This document shows, piece by piece, positions 36,552 through 45,318 of a DNA stretch of 64,000 nucleotides (position 1 is the first letter of the stretch; the number at the start of each line of letters is the position of its first letter). A program made the translations under genes and the position numbers. The notes under the pieces were generated by a model. The model was given only the letters and a program-made list of their open reading frames with translations. It made no database searches and had not been told where the DNA came from. The DNA lies in NCBI GenBank assembly GCA_947501215.1, contig CANMUS010000003.1:62001-126000 (forward strand), given 5' to 3'. This DNA is from an uncultured Erythrobacter sp. GTDB taxonomy: Bacteria > Pseudomonadota > Alphaproteobacteria > Sphingomonadales > Sphingomonadaceae.

Positions 36552-36902
36552 CTACTGGGATCGTAGATACTCCGCGACGTTGTTGGCTTCTTCCTCGTTA
36601 AGACCGGCAAAGGCCATGTTCGTCCCTTCGACCACAGCATTCGGGTCCTGGAGAAATGCGGCCACGGTTTCCTTGTCCCAAACGATGCCCGATTGCTTCA
36701 TCGCATCGGAGTAAGCGAAACTGTCGAGCGAGCCCGCACGGCGGCCAATAATACCATTGAGCGTCGGCGCGATTTCCGTGACGTGACATGCCGCGCAATT
36801 GCGTTGGAAAACCAGTTCTCCAGCCTTGGCTGCATCGCTATCGATGCTCGGGCCGCAGGCAGTCAACAGCAGCCCGAAGGAAACACAGAAGAAAGTTCGC
36901 AT
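36552..36902 (-). CDS. Lipoprotein c-type cytochrome
   Basis: A 116-residue class I monohaem cytochrome c. Haem site CAACH (Cys36, Cys39, His40) and a likely axial Met96 in TNMAFAGL. The signal peptide ends in a lipobox-like LLTAC with Cys16, so it is probably membrane-anchored in the periplasm. It is the last gene of a minus-strand cluster with a small membrane protein and a GMC dehydrogenase, 1 bp from the preceding stop, and so is a good candidate electron acceptor. Confidence 0.87.
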   Translation of the reverse strand: MRTFFCVSFGLLLTACGPSIDSDAAKAGELVFQRNCAACHVTEIAPTLNGIIGRRAGSLDSFAYSDAMKQSGIVWDKETVAAFLQDPNAVVEGTNMAFAGLNEEEANNVAEYLRSQ

Positions 36903-37124
36903 CTATTTCTTCCTTTTTCTCACGAAGATTACGGCAGCTGCCATTAAAACGCCGGTAATACCGTAAAGGATCAAGCCGACCCCTGCATAGAGCAGAAAAA
37001 ATATCGCTACAGCGGCAATTGTAAGTAGAACCGCAAGAAACAGATAGGCTCTGCCGAGCCCGGCGAGCAGCACACCAAGCGGTGGAAAGATGAGCGCCAC
37101 AAAAGCTGCCAGTGCAGTCTTCAT
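36903..37124 (-). CDS. Small two- to three-TM membrane protein
   Basis: A 73-residue membrane protein with FPPLGVLLAGLGRAYLF, reminiscent of the YqaE/Pmp3 FPPLGV signature, two more hydrophobic segments and a basic C-terminus (FVRKRKK). The start ATG 37124 overlaps the GMC gene stop (ATGA), so it is translationally coupled. It may anchor or assist the dehydrogenase complex; there is no direct evidence. Confidence 0.72.
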   Translation of the reverse strand: MKTALAAFVALIFPPLGVLLAGLGRAYLFLAVLLTIAAVAIFFLLYAGVGLILYGITGVLMAAAVIFVRKRKK

Positions 37125-38689
37125 GCCTCTACCCTTCCGATATGATCCGCTAGTCGCAACGATAGAGCTATCAGCATCATCGTCGGCCCCGAATAACCAG
37201 CCGAGGGAAACAGAGAGCTTCCGGCCATGTACAGATTGTCCACACCGAACACCTGAGAATCCGAATTGCAGACGCCGTTTGTGGGATCCGATGCCATCCG
37301 GGTTGTGCCTATATTGTGATAGTGACCCAGGAAACGACTTTCGACGAGCGATCGATCGATAGTTTCGAGCTGGAACCTTCCCCAGCCCAAAGCCGACACT
37401 TCGCGTGCCATCAGTTCCTGGGCTCTGGCCAGGGTGTCGATGTCGTAATCGCTGATCTTGAAATCGAGGTCCGCGATTCTCGAACCCAAGACGTCCGTAT
37501 TTTCCGACAGGACTACGCGGCAATCCGCATTTGGCGCCTGTTCGATCCGATGCTCCAGATCGTAATGGTCGGGTACGAACCGCCCAGGGGATCGCTTGGA
37601 ATAGGCGAGCTTCAACGCGCCGATGGGATCTGTCGCCACGGCAGCCAGATCGCGGAGATATTGCAGAGACCCCGGCTCGAAAAAGCCTGCTTGGACATTT
37701 TCGAAGCTCGACCGATTAGTTTCGGAAAGAAAACGCGGAATAAATCGCAGGTAATACTGTAATAGCCCGCTCTTCTGCAGTTCCTTGTCCGTAAAGCCGA
37801 GGTTCGCGTTCAGACGCTCCTTCCTCAACACCATGCGATCATACAATTTCGGGAAGGACGCGGAGGGATAAAACCTCGAGGCGGTGATGTATATGTGATC
37901 CATGAAATGTCGACCGACATGGTCCGACGCGTTGCCGATCCCCTCTTTCGCGACGTCGTTCGACGACAGCAAGAGCCTGGCATTCTCGATTGCGTGGCAG
38001 GCGATTATGAACCTTTTCGCCCTGACCCTGAACGATCTGCCATTCAGCGTCCGGATCGCGATATGATCGACCGCGTTTCCGGATGGAACGAGATTGATGT
38101 TCGTCGCATTCGCGTGGAGGAAGATACGCACATTGGGATTGGCTTGCAGTTCGTCGCGATGGTTCTTGCCGAGCCTGATGTCTTCCGCAATTTGCGCGAC
38201 CTTGGTTTCGAGAATCGGCGATTGCCTCTCGCCGAGGTCGTCGACGGCGAAACCCTTGTCTGCGATCAGCTTGGCAGGATCAAAGAAATCGTCGGCGATG
38301 CCCAGAGACGTTGCTGCCCTCGCGACATATGGGGCCAGATCGTCATGCGTGATCGGCCATCCCGGAAGCCCGACCTCCGGGCGCTCCATATAGTCAACCT
38401 CGTCATTCGCGCGGCAATAACCAGCCCAGTGGTTCGTCGTCCCACCGAAATACCGGAGGCGGCAAGCGGCCAGATTGAAATAGGGCAGACCGAGGTTCTG
38501 CCCAGCGTAGAGGGCCTGCGTGTCACCCTCAAGCTCCAGACCGCCGGACTCGATAAGGATCACCTCCCGATTGGCTTTGGACAGTTCCCGCGCAAGGGTT
38601 ATTCCGGCTGCCCCGGCGCCGATGATCGCAATCGAACCTTCGACTTCTTCGCCGTCGAAGTCGGTCCTGGCATCAATGAAATCCGCCAT
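37121..38689 (-). CDS. GMC family FAD-dependent oxidoreductase
   Basis: A 522-residue glucose-methanol-choline oxidoreductase without its own signal peptide. N-terminal FAD motif IAIIGAGAAGITLARELSK; GTTNHWAGYC near 80; C-terminal catalytic part with GHYHNIGTTRMASDPT and LYMAGSSLFPSAGYSGPTMM. Family members oxidise alcohols or sugars. The adjacent Tat-signal small protein and c-type cytochrome suggest export by piggy-back and electron transfer to the respiratory chain. Substrate unknown. Confidence 0.9.
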   Translation of the reverse strand: MADFIDARTDFDGEEVEGSIAIIGAGAAGITLARELSKANREVILIESGGLELEGDTQALYAGQNLGLPYFNLAACRLRYFGGTTNHWAGYCRANDEVDYMERPEVGLPGWPITHDDLAPYVARAATSLGIADDFFDPAKLIADKGFAVDDLGERQSPILETKVAQIAEDIRLGKNHRDELQANPNVRIFLHANATNINLVPSGNAVDHIAIRTLNGRSFRVRAKRFIIACHAIENARLLLSSNDVAKEGIGNASDHVGRHFMDHIYITASRFYPSASFPKLYDRMVLRKERLNANLGFTDKELQKSGLLQYYLRFIPRFLSETNRSSFENVQAGFFEPGSLQYLRDLAAVATDPIGALKLAYSKRSPGRFVPDHYDLEHRIEQAPNADCRVVLSENTDVLGSRIADLDFKISDYDIDTLARAQELMAREVSALGWGRFQLETIDRSLVESRFLGHYHNIGTTRMASDPTNGVCNSDSQVFGVDNLYMAGSSLFPSAGYSGPTMMLIALSLRLADHIGRVEA

Positions 38690-38690
38690 G

Positions 38691-39068
38691 TTACGCTTTC
38701 GCCCAGCCGTTCGATTTAAGGATGTAACCAGCTTCCGTTTCCGAAAGCATGATGTTGTTCACTAAAATGGTCTGTCCGCTGCGATAATCCGCAGCAATCA
38801 CAGCTTGTAGGTCGGACGGTTCCGGTTGGCTGTTCCCCACCCGCGCCGCAAGCCGCTGCTTTTGACCCTCATCGAGCGACCGATCGAGCCAGATCGCCAG
38901 CCTGGCAAGCCGGTCCGCCGCATCGCCCCGGAGAACCGCGCCCGATAGAACGGGAGCGCCTGCGGTAACGCCCACGACAGTGAATGCGGCGGCTATCGAA
39001 CTTTTTTTGAAGAACGACCGGCGGGTTCCGCCCCAAACCCGCCCTCGCCATTTGCTAAACGTGCGCAT
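38691..39068 (-). CDS. Tat-exported small subunit of the GMC dehydrogenase
   Basis: A 125-residue protein whose N-terminus has a consensus twin-arginine motif TRRSFFK followed by a hydrophobic stretch, so it is likely folded before export. The C-terminal part (DEGQKQRLAARVGNSQ, ILVNNIMLSETEAGYILK) resembles gluconate dehydrogenase subunit 3-type small subunits. ATG 39068 has AGGA 7 bp upstream; a longer frame to 39215 has no RBS. It ends 1 bp before the GMC gene. In characterised gluconate and fructose dehydrogenases the small Tat subunit carries the FAD subunit. Confidence 0.7.
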   Translation of the reverse strand: MRTFSKWRGRVWGGTRRSFFKKSSIAAAFTVVGVTAGAPVLSGAVLRGDAADRLARLAIWLDRSLDEGQKQRLAARVGNSQPEPSDLQAVIAADYRSGQTILVNNIMLSETEAGYILKSNGWAKA

Positions 39069-39293
39069 TTCGATCCTGTAGCTCCATGGTTCCCCAGCCG
39101 GTTTGGAAAACGACCGCTCTCGTTCGGCGGCCAGTCGCGATGTGACGCCGACAGCCTTAAGGCAGCCAATGTGAGAGATAAAGCGTTCAGTATGTTCCTG
39201 ACGTCGCACGTACATTTCCGACTAAAGGAAGCACTGTGTCGGGAGCGGTTCTGTGGCGCCGGGTGCCGGGCGAATCATATCCCGGCATAAATC

Positions 39294-40088
39294 TCAATCC
39301 CTGAAACTCGGATCGATCCGGTCCAGCTTGCGCAGCAATGCGGGCCAGGCGAGCCCGTCTGCGACCATGCCCATGCCGGCGGCGGGCGTCTGGCTCTCGA
39401 CCTTTTGCGGCGTGCCCTGCGGGGGATTGTTCAGGTTCTCGCGGCCCACGCTCAGCATGCGGACCTGCGCGGTGCAGGCGCGCTCGATGAAATAGAGGCG
39501 AAGGAAACACTGGGCCACCGTCTTGCCGATCGCCAGCGTGCCGTGATTGCGCAGGATCATAGCGTGCTTGTCGCCCATGTCCTCGACCAGCCGCTCGCGC
39601 TCCTCGAGATCGGTCGCGATGCCTTCGTACTCGTGATAGGCGATGTCGTGGCGCGCGATCATGCCGGTTTGCGTGTGCTCCATCAGCCCTTCGGACATAG
39701 CGCTGACCGCCTGCCCGTCGGGCGTGTGGAGGTGCATCACGGCATGGGCGTCATCGCAATTCATGTGCAGCGCGGAATGGATCGTGAAACCGGCCGGATT
39801 AACCGGATGCGAGGTCTCGATCACCGGCTGGCCCTCGGTGTCGATCTTGACCAGGCTGGAGGCGGTGATCTCCTCGAACATCATGTCGTAGGGGTTGATC
39901 AGGAAGTGATGCTCCGGCCCCGGCACGCGCGCGGACAGGTGGGTAAAGATCAGATCGTCCCAGCCGTAGAGCGCCACCAGCCGGTAGGCCGCCGCGAGAT
40001 CGACGCGGACCGCCCATTCCTCTTCGCTGACCGAGCCGCGAATGTGGCTGTCGTCATTGGCGGATTTGGTTTCGAGTACGGTGGCCAT
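39294..40088 (-). CDS. Class II aldolase/adducin family protein
   Basis: A 264-residue class II aldolase-fold protein. The zinc-site His residues lie in MHLHTPDGQAVSAM and NHGTLAIG, and ARHDIAYHEYEG is typical of the uncharacterised class II aldolase/adducin group found in Alphaproteobacteria. ATG 40088 (MATVLETK) is preceded by GGAGAG; a longer frame is possible but unsupported. Substrate unknown; some members are L-fuculose-phosphate aldolase-like, others lost activity. Confidence 0.88.
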   Translation of the reverse strand: MATVLETKSANDDSHIRGSVSEEEWAVRVDLAAAYRLVALYGWDDLIFTHLSARVPGPEHHFLINPYDMMFEEITASSLVKIDTEGQPVIETSHPVNPAGFTIHSALHMNCDDAHAVMHLHTPDGQAVSAMSEGLMEHTQTGMIARHDIAYHEYEGIATDLEERERLVEDMGDKHAMILRNHGTLAIGKTVAQCFLRLYFIERACTAQVRMLSVGRENLNNPPQGTPQKVESQTPAAGMGMVADGLAWPALLRKLDRIDPSFRD

Positions 40089-40404
40089 GGGTCTCTCTCC
40101 GGATGTAGCTTTGTGCGCACCGTACACGTCGGCGCCGCCCTGCTCAAATCCAAACCTTCGCGAAATCTGCCGCGAATTGGTGGTTCGACATGCAGGACCC
40201 TAAAAACCACTAGCCTTCATGCGTTTCGACGACACGCCTGCACCAAGACCTGTTGGTGAAACTGCGCGCCGGCAATTCAGAGGGTATCGACCTAATATCA
40301 AGGGTATCGAACTCATATCGGGCGAGGACGGCTTGCGGTGGCCGGCCGCCTTTTACGACGCCCTCCCCAACCGACCGGATCTGTCCACTATCGAGCAGTT
40401 GCGC
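40089..40404. other. 316-bp intergenic region
   Basis: No supported gene. It holds the presumed promoter of the class II aldolase gene and a tandem pair of 20-bp units at 40281-40300 and 40301-40320 (17 of 20 identical). Confidence 0.5.
40281..40320 (+). repeat. Tandem 20-bp direct repeat
   Basis: AGGGTATCGACCTAATATCA is followed directly by AGGGTATCGAACTCATATCG. Two units only; no gene nearby explains it. Confidence 0.75.
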
Positions 40405-40833
40405 TTAGTCGAAGGTGAAGCCTGCCGCTTCGGCCTCGGCGATGACCTCGGCGCCGGTCTGGCGGGGATGATCGCCTTGGATGCGACACCAGTCCGCAGC
40501 CTCGTCGACGAAGATTTCCTTCTCGATCGTGTGCGAGGAGGCCGCATCGAACAATCCGGCGGAGAAGCTCCGATTGCCGGTCGGCAGGAAGCGGAACCAC
40601 AGGTGGCTGCCGCACGTCCCGCAAAAGGCTCGCTCAGCCCAGTCGCTCGAGCGGTAGACGCTGGCCTTGTCCTCGCCCTCGATCGTGACCGATTTACCCG
40701 TCTGCGCAGTATAGATCGCCCCGCTCCAGCGGCGGCACATGTTGCATTGACAGATCTCGATCTCGCGAGCGGGTGCTTCGATGGTGATCTCGACCGCTCC
40801 GCACAGGCAGTGTCCCCGCATTGTGTCGGTCAT
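40405..40833 (-). CDS. GFA/CENP-V family zinc protein
   Basis: A 142-residue glutathione-dependent formaldehyde-activating (GFA) family protein. Zinc ligands are visible as HCLCGAVE (Cys9 and Cys11), CQCNMCRRW and FCGTCGSHLWFR. The enzymatic role in most members is unproved. It starts 12 bp after the stop of the Lrp-family regulator, so they probably form an operon. Confidence 0.9.
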   Translation of the reverse strand: MTDTMRGHCLCGAVEITIEAPAREIEICQCNMCRRWSGAIYTAQTGKSVTIEGEDKASVYRSSDWAERAFCGTCGSHLWFRFLPTGNRSFSAGLFDAASSHTIEKEIFVDEAADWCRIQGDHPRQTGAEVIAEAEAAGFTFD

Positions 40834-40845
40834 CGCAGCGCTTCC

Positions 40846-41313
40846 CTATTTACCCAGCGGCACGCCCGGCTCGCTCTTGCTGGTGCGGATCGTCAGGGAC
40901 GTCTTCACACTCGCCACATTGGGCGCCGGAGTCAGCTTGCTGGTAAGGAATTCCTGGAAGCTTTGCAGATCCTTGCTGACGATCTTGATGATGAAATCGA
41001 TCTCGCCGTTGAGCATGTGCACCTCGCGCACCTCTGGCAGGTCCCGCATGGCTTCCTCGAACTCGCGCAGCGCGTCCTCGGCCTGGCTCTTCAGGCTGAC
41101 CATGGCGAAAACCGTGATCGAGAAGCCCAGCTTGCCCGGATCGAGATCGGCGTGATAGCCCTTGATCACGCCCTCGTCCTCCAGCGCGCGGACGCGGCGC
41201 AGGCACGGCGGAGCGGTCAGGCCGACCCGGTGGGCCAGCTCGACATTGGTAATGCGCCCTTCGGCCTGCAATTCGCCCAGCAGCTTGCGATCGATTTCGT
41301 CGAGATTGGCCAT
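40846..41313 (-). CDS. Lrp/AsnC family transcriptional regulator
   Basis: A 155-residue regulator. N-terminal HTH (LDEIDRKLLGELQAEGRITN, VELAHRVGLTAPPCLRRVRAL) and C-terminal RAM effector domain (VREVHMLNGEIDFIIKIVSKD). Such regulators respond to amino acids. It is divergent from the kinase-like gene at 41544 and upstream of the GFA gene. Confidence 0.92.
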   Translation of the reverse strand: MANLDEIDRKLLGELQAEGRITNVELAHRVGLTAPPCLRRVRALEDEGVIKGYHADLDPGKLGFSITVFAMVSLKSQAEDALREFEEAMRDLPEVREVHMLNGEIDFIIKIVSKDLQSFQEFLTSKLTPAPNVASVKTSLTIRTSKSEPGVPLGK

Positions 41314-41543
41314 GACCCATGAGCCCCTAAAATGCGTTCATCCGTTATCCCGGTCCGGCATGCATCGCGAAATGTTAACAACGCATCTGGAGCCTCTTGG
41401 CTAACATTATTATCTTTGCCAGCAATTGTCCCGCTTTGCAACGCGAAGGCAAGTTTCCGTTCATCGTAAACCTTACACGGATAGAAAGCGAAAAAGCGTC
41501 ATGGTTTACCCTTCGCAAACCTTGATGCTGCACCGGAGTATCC

Positions 41544-43315
41544 ATGCATTTTGACGACCGCCTTGCCACAGTGTTGCGCCACCGCGCGACGGGCGAGCGT
41601 GCGGGCAAGACACAATTTCGCCAACTGATCGACCTGCTCGGCGAGCGTCCGCAGGCGGGCGACCCGGCGTTGAAGGCGGCGGCCTATCTGCGCCTGATCG
41701 CTCTAGCGGAGATGATCCCGGTCGATGAGCGCGCCCGCATCGTGGGCGAGAACGGCTGGCGTTTCCGCAATCCCGAACTGGTGAAATGGTTCGGCGAGGC
41801 GCATCCGAAGATCGCCGCCGCGGCGCTCTACCGCGCGCATCTGACGGGCCAGGAATGGGAAAGCCTCATCCCCCGCCTGCCGATCCGCGCGCGCGGCTTC
41901 CTGCGGCACCGTCGCGACCTGCCCGATGCTGCCGTGCGTGTGCTCGACCGGCTGGGCGTGCAGGACCGTGCACTGCCCCTACCCGACATCCTGGAGCTGC
42001 TGGACGAGGCGGAGCCGACCGAAGCGATCGAAGCCGTTCTGCCCGCAGAGCCACCGCCGCTGGTGCTGTCGGCAGCGAACGATGGCGACGACACAAAAAC
42101 CGATGTCCCGGCGGATGGAGAGCCTGAAGTGGACGTTCCCGCCGCTGCTCCCGCCCCCTCTCCCGCCACGACCGGCGGCATCCGCGCCCTCGTCGACCGG
42201 ATCGAGGCATATAAGCGTAACCGCGGAAGCACCGGCGGCGAGGCCCCGTCCCTGCCGATGGGCGAACCGGAGGCGGCGGTGCAGCGCAAGCCTGTCGCCA
42301 CCTTCCTGTTCGGCACCGATGCCGAGGGCCGGATCGACTGGGCAGAAGATGGGATCGCGCCCATGGTGGTCGGTACCGCACTCGCCCAGCGGCGTGGGGA
42401 TGGCGCGGGCGGAGACGAATTCGCCGCCGCTTTCCTCAATCGCAGACCTGTACGCAGCGCCACGCTGACGCTGCGCGGCGGCGAGGCCATCGCGGGCGAA
42501 TGGACGGTCGATGCCGCGCCCCGCTTCACGCGCGGCGAGGGCCGGTTCTACGGCTATGTCGGACGCTTCCGCAGGGCTGTCGCGGCGAGCGACGACCGCC
42601 GCCATGACAGCGCCGACCGCCTGCGCCAGTTGCTCCACGAGCTGCGCACGCCAGTGAATGCGATGCAGGGCAATGCGGAGGTCATCCAGCAGCAGGTCTT
42701 CGGTCCCACCCCGCACGAATATCGCGCGCTCGCCGCTTCGATCGCGGGCGACAGCGCACGCATTCTTGCCGGCTTCGACGAACTCGACCGGCTGGCACGG
42801 CTCGAAACCGGCACGCTGGATCTGGAGCCCGGAACGGCGGATTTCGCCGCTATTGCCCATGCGCAGATCGACCAGCTGCAATCGGTTCTGAAGCCCCGCG
42901 TAGCCAGCTTCGCCACGCAGCTTGAAGCCGATGCCGCGCTGCTGCCAATAACGAGCGGCGATGCCGAGATGCTCGCCTGGCGCGTACTGGCCACGATCGC
43001 GAGCGCGACCGGTGCAGGCGAGACGATCAAGCTCTACTTGCGCACGGAAGACGGGCAGGCGACCCTGCGCGCCCAATTGCCGGCTACGCTGGCCAGCGCA
43101 AACGACGTCTTCTCTCACGAAGCGCGCGGCAGTACCGGAGCGGTAAGCGCCGGAATCTTCGGCGCGGGCTTCTCCCTCCGCCTTGCCCGCGCGGAGGCGC
43201 GCGCAGCGGGCGGCGAATTGTCGCGCGACGACCAGTGGTTGATCCTCTCGCTGCCACTCTTGACCGGGGAAGAGGCGCTGCCTAGCCCAGCCAATACGCC
43301 GGGTCGCGCGGCGGG
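41544..43315 (+). CDS. Histidine kinase-like protein with degenerate ATPase domain
   Basis: A 591-residue soluble protein whose stop codon is at 43317-43319. Residues 1-350 carry no recognised domain but have an acidic linker and a PAS-like part (FLFGTDAEGRIDWAEDG). A good HisKA helix has H365 in LLHELRTPVNAMQG. The expected N box is replaced by LAWRVLATIASATGAG with no Asn, the G1 DxGxG is absent, and only a G2-like GAGFSLRLARAEARAAGGEL remains. It may be a phosphotransfer or regulatory pseudokinase. It is coupled to the deacetylase gene by a CTGA overlap. Confidence 0.75.
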
Positions 43316-44356
43316 CTGATCATCCGCCAGTGGACACGCCGGGGGGCAAGCGACATTCAACACGCGAATCTTCTCCAGCCGCCGTCGCGCAATCAGACCG
43401 TCCGCTTTGCACCCGATTTCGGGCAGCGGGCGCTTCTGACCGTCGATGCCGAGGAGGAATTCGACTGGACGGGCGATTTCTCGCGCCAGGGTTATACGCT
43501 CGACCACGTGCCGCGGATCGCGAAGTTCCAGCAGTTCTGCGGTTCGCTTGGGATTTCGCCGGTGTATCTGATCGACTGGCCCATCGCGCAGTCACCGATC
43601 GCGCAAGACATTATCGGCGGTGCTGTAGCCAGGGGCGAGGCCGAGGTGGGCGTCCAGCTGCATCCGTGGGTCAATCCCCCCTTCGACGAAGAACTGACCC
43701 GCCGCACCAGCTTTTCCGGCAATCTGCCGCTCGACCTCGAGCGCGCCAAATTCCGGGCCTTGCGCGATCTGATCGAGGAAAAATTCGGCGCCGTCCCCCG
43801 CATCTACCGCGCAGGTCGCTATGGCGTCGGGCCTGCAACCGCCGCGATGCTTTCGGAGACCGGTATCGCCATCGACAGTTCGGTGCGCTGCCGCTTCGAT
43901 TACAGCGCCGAAGGCGGGCCCGATTTCCGCGGCCATCCTTGCACACCCTATTGGACCGATGCGCAACGCAAGCTGCTGGAGCTCCCGCTGACCACGGTCT
44001 ATTGGGGCATGCTGCGCAAGCAGGGCGACGCGCTGTTTCCGCTCGCCCGGAACTCGGCAGTACTCACCAGTCTTTTTTCGCGGCTCGGTATGCTGGAGCG
44101 GATTGCGCTGACGCCCGAAGGCACGTCGGCGGACGAGGCGATAAAGGCCGTCGACATCGCGCTCGACGACGGGCTGCCGGTGCTCACGCTCAGCTTCCAC
44201 AGCCCGTCATTGTCGCCGGGCCACACACCCTATGTGCGCAGCGAAGACGACCTCGACCGTTTCTACGACTGGTTGCGGACTGTCTATGCCTACCTCGACC
44301 AGCGCGGTGTTCGGTCGACGACGGTTGCGGAAATCATCGATTCCGTCGTCGTCTAG
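43316..44356 (+). CDS. Polysaccharide deacetylase (NodB family), likely CTG start
   Basis: A 346-residue carbohydrate deacetylase. The conserved N-terminal active-site segment RALLTVDAEEEFDWTG lies upstream of the first ATG/GTG/TTG (GTG 43508), so translation must begin earlier; the frame is open only from 43286. The best candidate is CTG 43316, which overlaps the kinase-like stop (CTGA). Other signatures are EVGVQLHPWVNPPFDEEL (metal His) and PVLTLSFHSPSLSPGHTPY. Family members remove acetyl groups from exopolysaccharide or peptidoglycan precursors. Confidence 0.82.
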   Translation: MIIRQWTRRGASDIQHANLLQPPSRNQTVRFAPDFGQRALLTVDAEEEFDWTGDFSRQGYTLDHVPRIAKFQQFCGSLGISPVYLIDWPIAQSPIAQDIIGGAVARGEAEVGVQLHPWVNPPFDEELTRRTSFSGNLPLDLERAKFRALRDLIEEKFGAVPRIYRAGRYGVGPATAAMLSETGIAIDSSVRCRFDYSAEGGPDFRGHPCTPYWTDAQRKLLELPLTTVYWGMLRKQGDALFPLARNSAVLTSLFSRLGMLERIALTPEGTSADEAIKAVDIALDDGLPVLTLSFHSPSLSPGHTPYVRSEDDLDRFYDWLRTVYAYLDQRGVRSTTVAEIIDSVVV

Positions 44357-44413
44357 CGGCTTGCCAGTCCGACGCCGTGCCGCTAGGCGCTTGCCTCCGC
44401 ATGCGGTGCATGG

Positions 44414-44490
44414 GGGCCTGTAGCTCAGTTGGTTAGAGCTGGCCGCTCATAACGGCTAGGTCGCGGGTTCGAGTCCTGCCGGGCCCACCA
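44414..44490 (+). tRNA. tRNA-Ile2 (anticodon CAT, needs lysidine)
   Basis: 77 nt with GGGCCTG/CGGGCCC acceptor, encoded CCA and CAT anticodon in CTCATAA. The elements (GCCGCTCATAACGGC stem-loop) match tRNA-Ile2 rather than Met; TilS would convert C34 to lysidine to read AUA. Confidence 0.85.
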
Positions 44491-44517
44491 TCTATAGCGA
44501 ATTGCGGGACATCCGGT

Positions 44518-44594
44518 CGGGGAGTGGCGCAGCCTGGTAGCGCACTTGTTTTGGGTACAAGGGGTCGCTGGTTCGAATCCAGTCTCCCCGACCA
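44518..44594 (+). tRNA. tRNA-Pro (anticodon TGG)
   Basis: 77 nt with CGGGGAG/CTCCCCG acceptor and encoded CCA. Anticodon arm CTTGT/ACAAG with loop TTTGGGT gives TGG. It lies 27 bp after tRNA-Ile2, so both may be in one transcript. Confidence 0.95.
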
Positions 44595-44633
44595 TTTGTC
44601 TTTAAGCTTGTTCTGCTCGAGCTGGGCGCACGC

Positions 44634-45257
44634 TTAGAGGGGCTCCATGTCCTGCCGGGCGAGAGCCTGCTTCACGCCCTCGTCCTCCTGCATGCGAGTG
44701 CGGAATGCCCGCAGGGTCGGGTAGTCGTCGATCGACAGCGGGGTCTGCTCGATCCACCGCGTGACGACATAGAGATAGGCATCGGCGAAGCTGCGCTCGG
44801 ATAGATACCACTCGCTATCGGCCTCCTGGAAATTGGCTTCCAAGCGCTCGAAATGTTTACGCAGCTTGTCGTAAGCCGCTGCCTTCACTTCGTCTTGTGC
44901 GTCGTTGCTTTCAGCATAGGTTTTCGCGGCGAAATGCGGTCCGAAATCGGCATGCACTTCACTTGTGAGGTAAGATAGCGCCTCGGCTTCCTTGCGCCCC
45001 AGTACCTTGTCGCGTGCATAGCCCTCGGTGCCGTATTCCGCGCCGAGCCAGCTCAGGATCGCTGCGGCCTCGGTCAGGACGTCGCCGTCTTCGAACGCAA
45101 CGGCAGGCACCTTCCCCTTGGGATTGATCGCGAGATATTCGTCCTTCTTGTGGTCGCCATAGGCCATGTTCTTCACCTCGACGGGAGCATCCAGCCATGC
45201 AACCGCGATATTGGTGGCAAGGGCACAGGTGCCGGGCATCGTGTAAAGTGTGGGCAT
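44634..45257 (-). CDS. Glutathione S-transferase family protein
   Basis: A 207-residue GST. The thioredoxin-fold half has MPTLYTMPGTCALATNIAVAW (Cys near the beta-class position), INPKGKVPAVAFEDGDVLTE and AAILSWLGAEYG; the helical half has YLTSEVHADFGPHF and SFADAYLYVVTRW. ATG 45257 follows GAGGA at a good distance, shorter than the frame that extends to 45293. Beta-like bacterial GST; substrate unknown. Divergent from the MATE gene. Confidence 0.88.
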   Translation of the reverse strand: MPTLYTMPGTCALATNIAVAWLDAPVEVKNMAYGDHKKDEYLAINPKGKVPAVAFEDGDVLTEAAAILSWLGAEYGTEGYARDKVLGRKEAEALSYLTSEVHADFGPHFAAKTYAESNDAQDEVKAAAYDKLRKHFERLEANFQEADSEWYLSERSFADAYLYVVTRWIEQTPLSIDDYPTLRAFRTRMQEDEGVKQALARQDMEPL

Positions 45258-45318
45258 ATTATCGTCCTCGGGTTTCGGTGGTCTTGCGTTCAATGGCCCG
45301 CTCCTGTCTCAAGTTCCG

